Positions 12,988-14,602 of a stretch of DNA of 14,602 bases are shown here, one piece after another. Below the pieces are notes generated by a model. The model was given only the letters and a program-made list of their open reading frames with translations, was not told the origin of the DNA and did no database searches. Origin of the DNA: Chloroflexota bacterium (GTDB lineage Bacteria > Chloroflexota > UBA6077); contig JAMCTB010000228.1 in the NCBI GenBank assembly GCA_023380955.1, forward strand, positions 17,374 to 31,975, written 5' to 3'. The position numbers were made by a program, and so were the translations under genes. Numbering within the stretch: position 1 is the first letter of the stretch; every line of letters begins with the position of its first letter.

Positions 12988-13734
12988 CTACGAGGGTGCC
13001 ACCAGCAGAAGGGAGCCGGCCATGATGGGGGTGACGATCATGGCCACCCTGACCAGGCGGCGGGAAGCTCGCCTGGTGAACTTGGCCCCGACGAAGCTGC
13101 CGGTAGACAGTCCCAACACCACGCCGACCAGCAACTCGAGGGTGATCTGACCTCCCTGAGCGAACCGGATGGCGCCGGTGAAGCTCATGAAGGAGAGGGC
13201 GAACATGGTGGTCCCCACGGTCCTTCGCAGGTCGGTGCCCTTCAGCACCAGGAGCCCCACCTGAACCCAGGGAGCGGTGCCGATGCTCAAGAAACCCGAG
13301 CCGAAGCCGCACAGGAAGCCGATGAGGGCCGATCCGGGGAACTCCCGCCACCACCTCTCCGCCGCCGACGCCGCCTTCTTCCAGGGCTTGGGATCGGGCG
13401 CCATTCGGGTTCGCAGGTAGATGATCGTGGAGTTGAGGATCAGGGTGGCGCCGGCGAAGGTCTTCAGAGTGTCCCCGCCGGTGGACAGTGCCAGCCCGCC
13501 CCCGAGATAGGCTCCCACCACTCCCACCAGACCGATCTGCACCCCGGCCACCGGATCGACGTTCCCCTCGCGGAGATGGCTCCAGCCCCCTACCGCGGCG
13601 CTGACGAACATCGCGCCCAGCGCGGTCCCAAAGGAGAGATGCACGGGAACGTGGAAGAGGAGGATGAGCAGGGCTGCAACGAAACCAGCCCCCCCGAGCC
13701 CTACGAAGCCCAGGAGTAGCCCGAGGAGAAACAT
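12988..13734 (-). CDS. TauE/SafE family membrane transporter
   Basis: A 248-residue polytopic membrane protein of the TauE/SafE family, whose members are linked to export or uptake of sulfite, sulfonates and other anions. About seven or eight hydrophobic segments are visible, with the family's Gly-rich pattern in both halves: GFVGLGGAGF near residue 9 and GFGSGFLSIG in the middle. A basic, soluble loop (about 108-130) separates the halves. Substrate cannot be told. The start is uncertain: the ATG at 13734 has no Shine-Dalgarno sequence, and the frame is open further upstream with no ATG, GTG or TTG close by; a CTG at 13758 preceded by GGAGATGG would add eight residues. No sulfur-metabolism gene is adjacent. 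It shares its strand with the downstream hydrolase gene but is 224 bases away. Confidence 0.85.
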   Translation of the reverse strand: MFLLGLLLGFVGLGGAGFVAALLILLFHVPVHLSFGTALGAMFVSAAVGGWSHLREGNVDPVAGVQIGLVGVVGAYLGGGLALSTGGDTLKTFAGATLILNSTIIYLRTRMAPDPKPWKKAASAAERWWREFPGSALIGFLCGFGSGFLSIGTAPWVQVGLLVLKGTDLRRTVGTTMFALSFMSFTGAIRFAQGGQITLELLVGVVLGLSTGSFVGAKFTRRASRRLVRVAMIVTPIMAGSLLLVAPS

Positions 13735-13865
13735 GACGGCAACGACGGAAGGGTCCAGTGGGGTGTTCCATCTCCAGCGCCGGCAAGAATCGGGGAGGCC
13801 GACGATCGGACCGCAGTTTATCTGGCGGCGGGAGCAGCGTCAACCGCGATGGGGCGACGAAACCG

Positions 13866-13936
13866 GGACGGCCGGGATGAACGGGATGGCCAGGACCACC
13901 AGGTTGGGCTCTCCATCCCGTCCATCCCGTCCATCC
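13866..13936. repeat. Long imperfect inverted repeat made of 9-bp units
   Basis: The 24-bp arms 13866-13889 and 13913-13936 are complementary at 21 positions, with a 23-base loop. The right arm contains tandem 9-mers of the CCATCCCGT type. It lies between the hydrolase stop and the transporter start, so it may act as a processing or termination structure, but has no T-run. Confidence 0.65.
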
Positions 13937-13958
13937 TGTTTCTCCCTCTCAGGCAACA

Positions 13959-14602
13959 TCACGCGGCGCGCCGTAGACGTTGGGTCTGCAGCTGGCGCTT
14001 GAACCAATCCCGAGCCAGCCGAGCCACCTCCTCCAGAGCGCCCGGCTCCTCGAACAAGTGGGTGGCTCCAGGGATGATCGTCAGCTCCGCCTCGCCGGGC
14101 AGCAGGTTGTAGGCCTGCTGGTTCAGATCCACCACCTGCTGGTCGTCCCCGCCGACGATCAGCAGGGTCGGCGCCTTCACCCTGGGCAGGACGTCGGAGG
14201 CCAGATCGGGACGCCCGCCCCGTGAGACGACGGCCGCGATCCTGGTGCCCTCCCTCGCCGCCGCCTTCAGGGCGGCCGCCGCACCGGTGCTGGCTCCAAA
14301 GTAGCCGATGGGGAGTCCACGAGTCTCGGGCTGCTGCCTCACCCAACCGGTGGCCTCCAGCAGCCGCTCCGTCAGCAGATCGATGTCGAAGACCCGGGTC
14401 CGATCCTCGGCTTCCTCCTCGGTGAGCAGGTCCATCAGCAGGGTGGCGATGCCACCCTCTTGAAGGACGCCGGCCACGAAGCGGTTGCGGGGGCTGAAGC
14501 GGCTGCTCCCGCTCCCGTGGGCGAAGAGCACTATTCCGGCGGCGTCCCGAGGCATCACCAGGATGCCCTTCAGGGTCCCTGCCCGCGAGGGCACCTCCAC
14601 GC
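13959..14602 (-). CDS. Dienelactone-hydrolase-family alpha/beta hydrolase (5' end at window edge)
   Basis: A serine alpha/beta hydrolase of the dienelactone hydrolase family; the natural substrate is unknown. The 213 residues visible from the GTG at 14600 include FAHGSGSSR (26-34) with the oxyanion region, then the nucleophile Ser104 in GASTG (102-106), a GGDD acid region (150-153) and His181 in GATHLFEEPGAL. The motif order is complete. Such proteins are sometimes fused to, or found beside, a phosphoribosyltransferase domain; whether this one is cannot be seen because the gene touches the window edge. The GTG may be the real start or an internal codon, since the family N-terminus usually begins a few residues earlier. 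It ends 224 bases before the transporter start on the same strand. Confidence 0.85.
   Translation of the reverse strand, partial: VEVPSRAGTLKGILVMPRDAAGIVLFAHGSGSSRFSPRNRFVAGVLQEGGIATLLMDLLTEEEAEDRTRVFDIDLLTERLLEATGWVRQQPETRGLPIGYFGASTGAAAALKAAAREGTRIAAVVSRGGRPDLASDVLPRVKAPTLLIVGGDDQQVVDLNQQAYNLLPGEAELTIIPGATHLFEEPGALEEVARLARDWFKRQLQTQRLRRAA

Noticed and set aside
1..14602. A new defence, secretion or biosynthetic system
   Set aside because: All sizeable genes except the TPR and zinc-ribbon proteins fall in known core families, and nothing groups them into a new system beyond the repeat findings.

Overview
The window is GC-rich, densely packed bacterial chromosome with an ordinary housekeeping gene set. 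A Chloroflexota (Chloroflexi) origin is the best guess. It rests mainly on the two-helix membrane protein with a double zinc ribbon at 4163-4621 and on the combination of glcD, mutS2, der and cdaAR with TPR and argF neighbours. This is inference from protein style; no rRNA or other marker is present. I see no phage, plasmid, CRISPR array, tRNA, rRNA or defence island.

Layout. A glycolate-oxidase-type FAD subunit (minus strand, 3' end outside the window) is divergent from mutS2 (plus). After mutS2 comes a 302-bp gap full of palindromic repeats, then a small zinc-ribbon membrane protein (plus). That gene converges, with only 3 bp between stop codons, on the membrane protease gene htpX (minus). 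The rest of the centre reads on the minus strand in the order argF, a TPR protein, cdaA, cdaR, der. argF/TPR (15 bp apart) and cdaA/cdaR (5 bp apart) look co-transcribed; palindromic repeats sit between TPR and cdaA, between cdaR and der, and after der. argF has a leader of about 180 nt behind an extended -10 promoter. To the right, a 56-residue membrane protein (plus) ends at a clear intrinsic terminator. A TauE/SafE-type transporter and a dienelactone-hydrolase-family alpha/beta hydrolase (both minus; the hydrolase is cut by the window edge) finish the window.

How the genes fit together. CdaA makes cyclic di-AMP and CdaR is its usual membrane-anchored regulator. Der is a ribosome-assembly GTPase, ArgF makes citrulline for arginine synthesis, HtpX handles membrane-protein quality control, and MutS2 acts in recombination suppression or rescue of collided ribosomes. 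These are largely independent core functions; only cdaA/cdaR form a recognised functional pair.

The most notable feature is not a gene system but the palindromic repeats, which are of several kinds and fill most of the gaps. One composite repeat lies in frame inside mutS2. It adds about 44 low-complexity residues just before the ATPase domain and raises the protein from about 785 to 829 residues. A copy with the same module order lies 14 bp downstream of the mutS2 stop codon. A perfect 15-bp-stem palindrome also lies in the C-terminal tail codons of cdaR, and another palindrome includes the stop codon of der. This looks like repeats colonising reading frames, comparable to what is known for Rickettsia palindromic elements.
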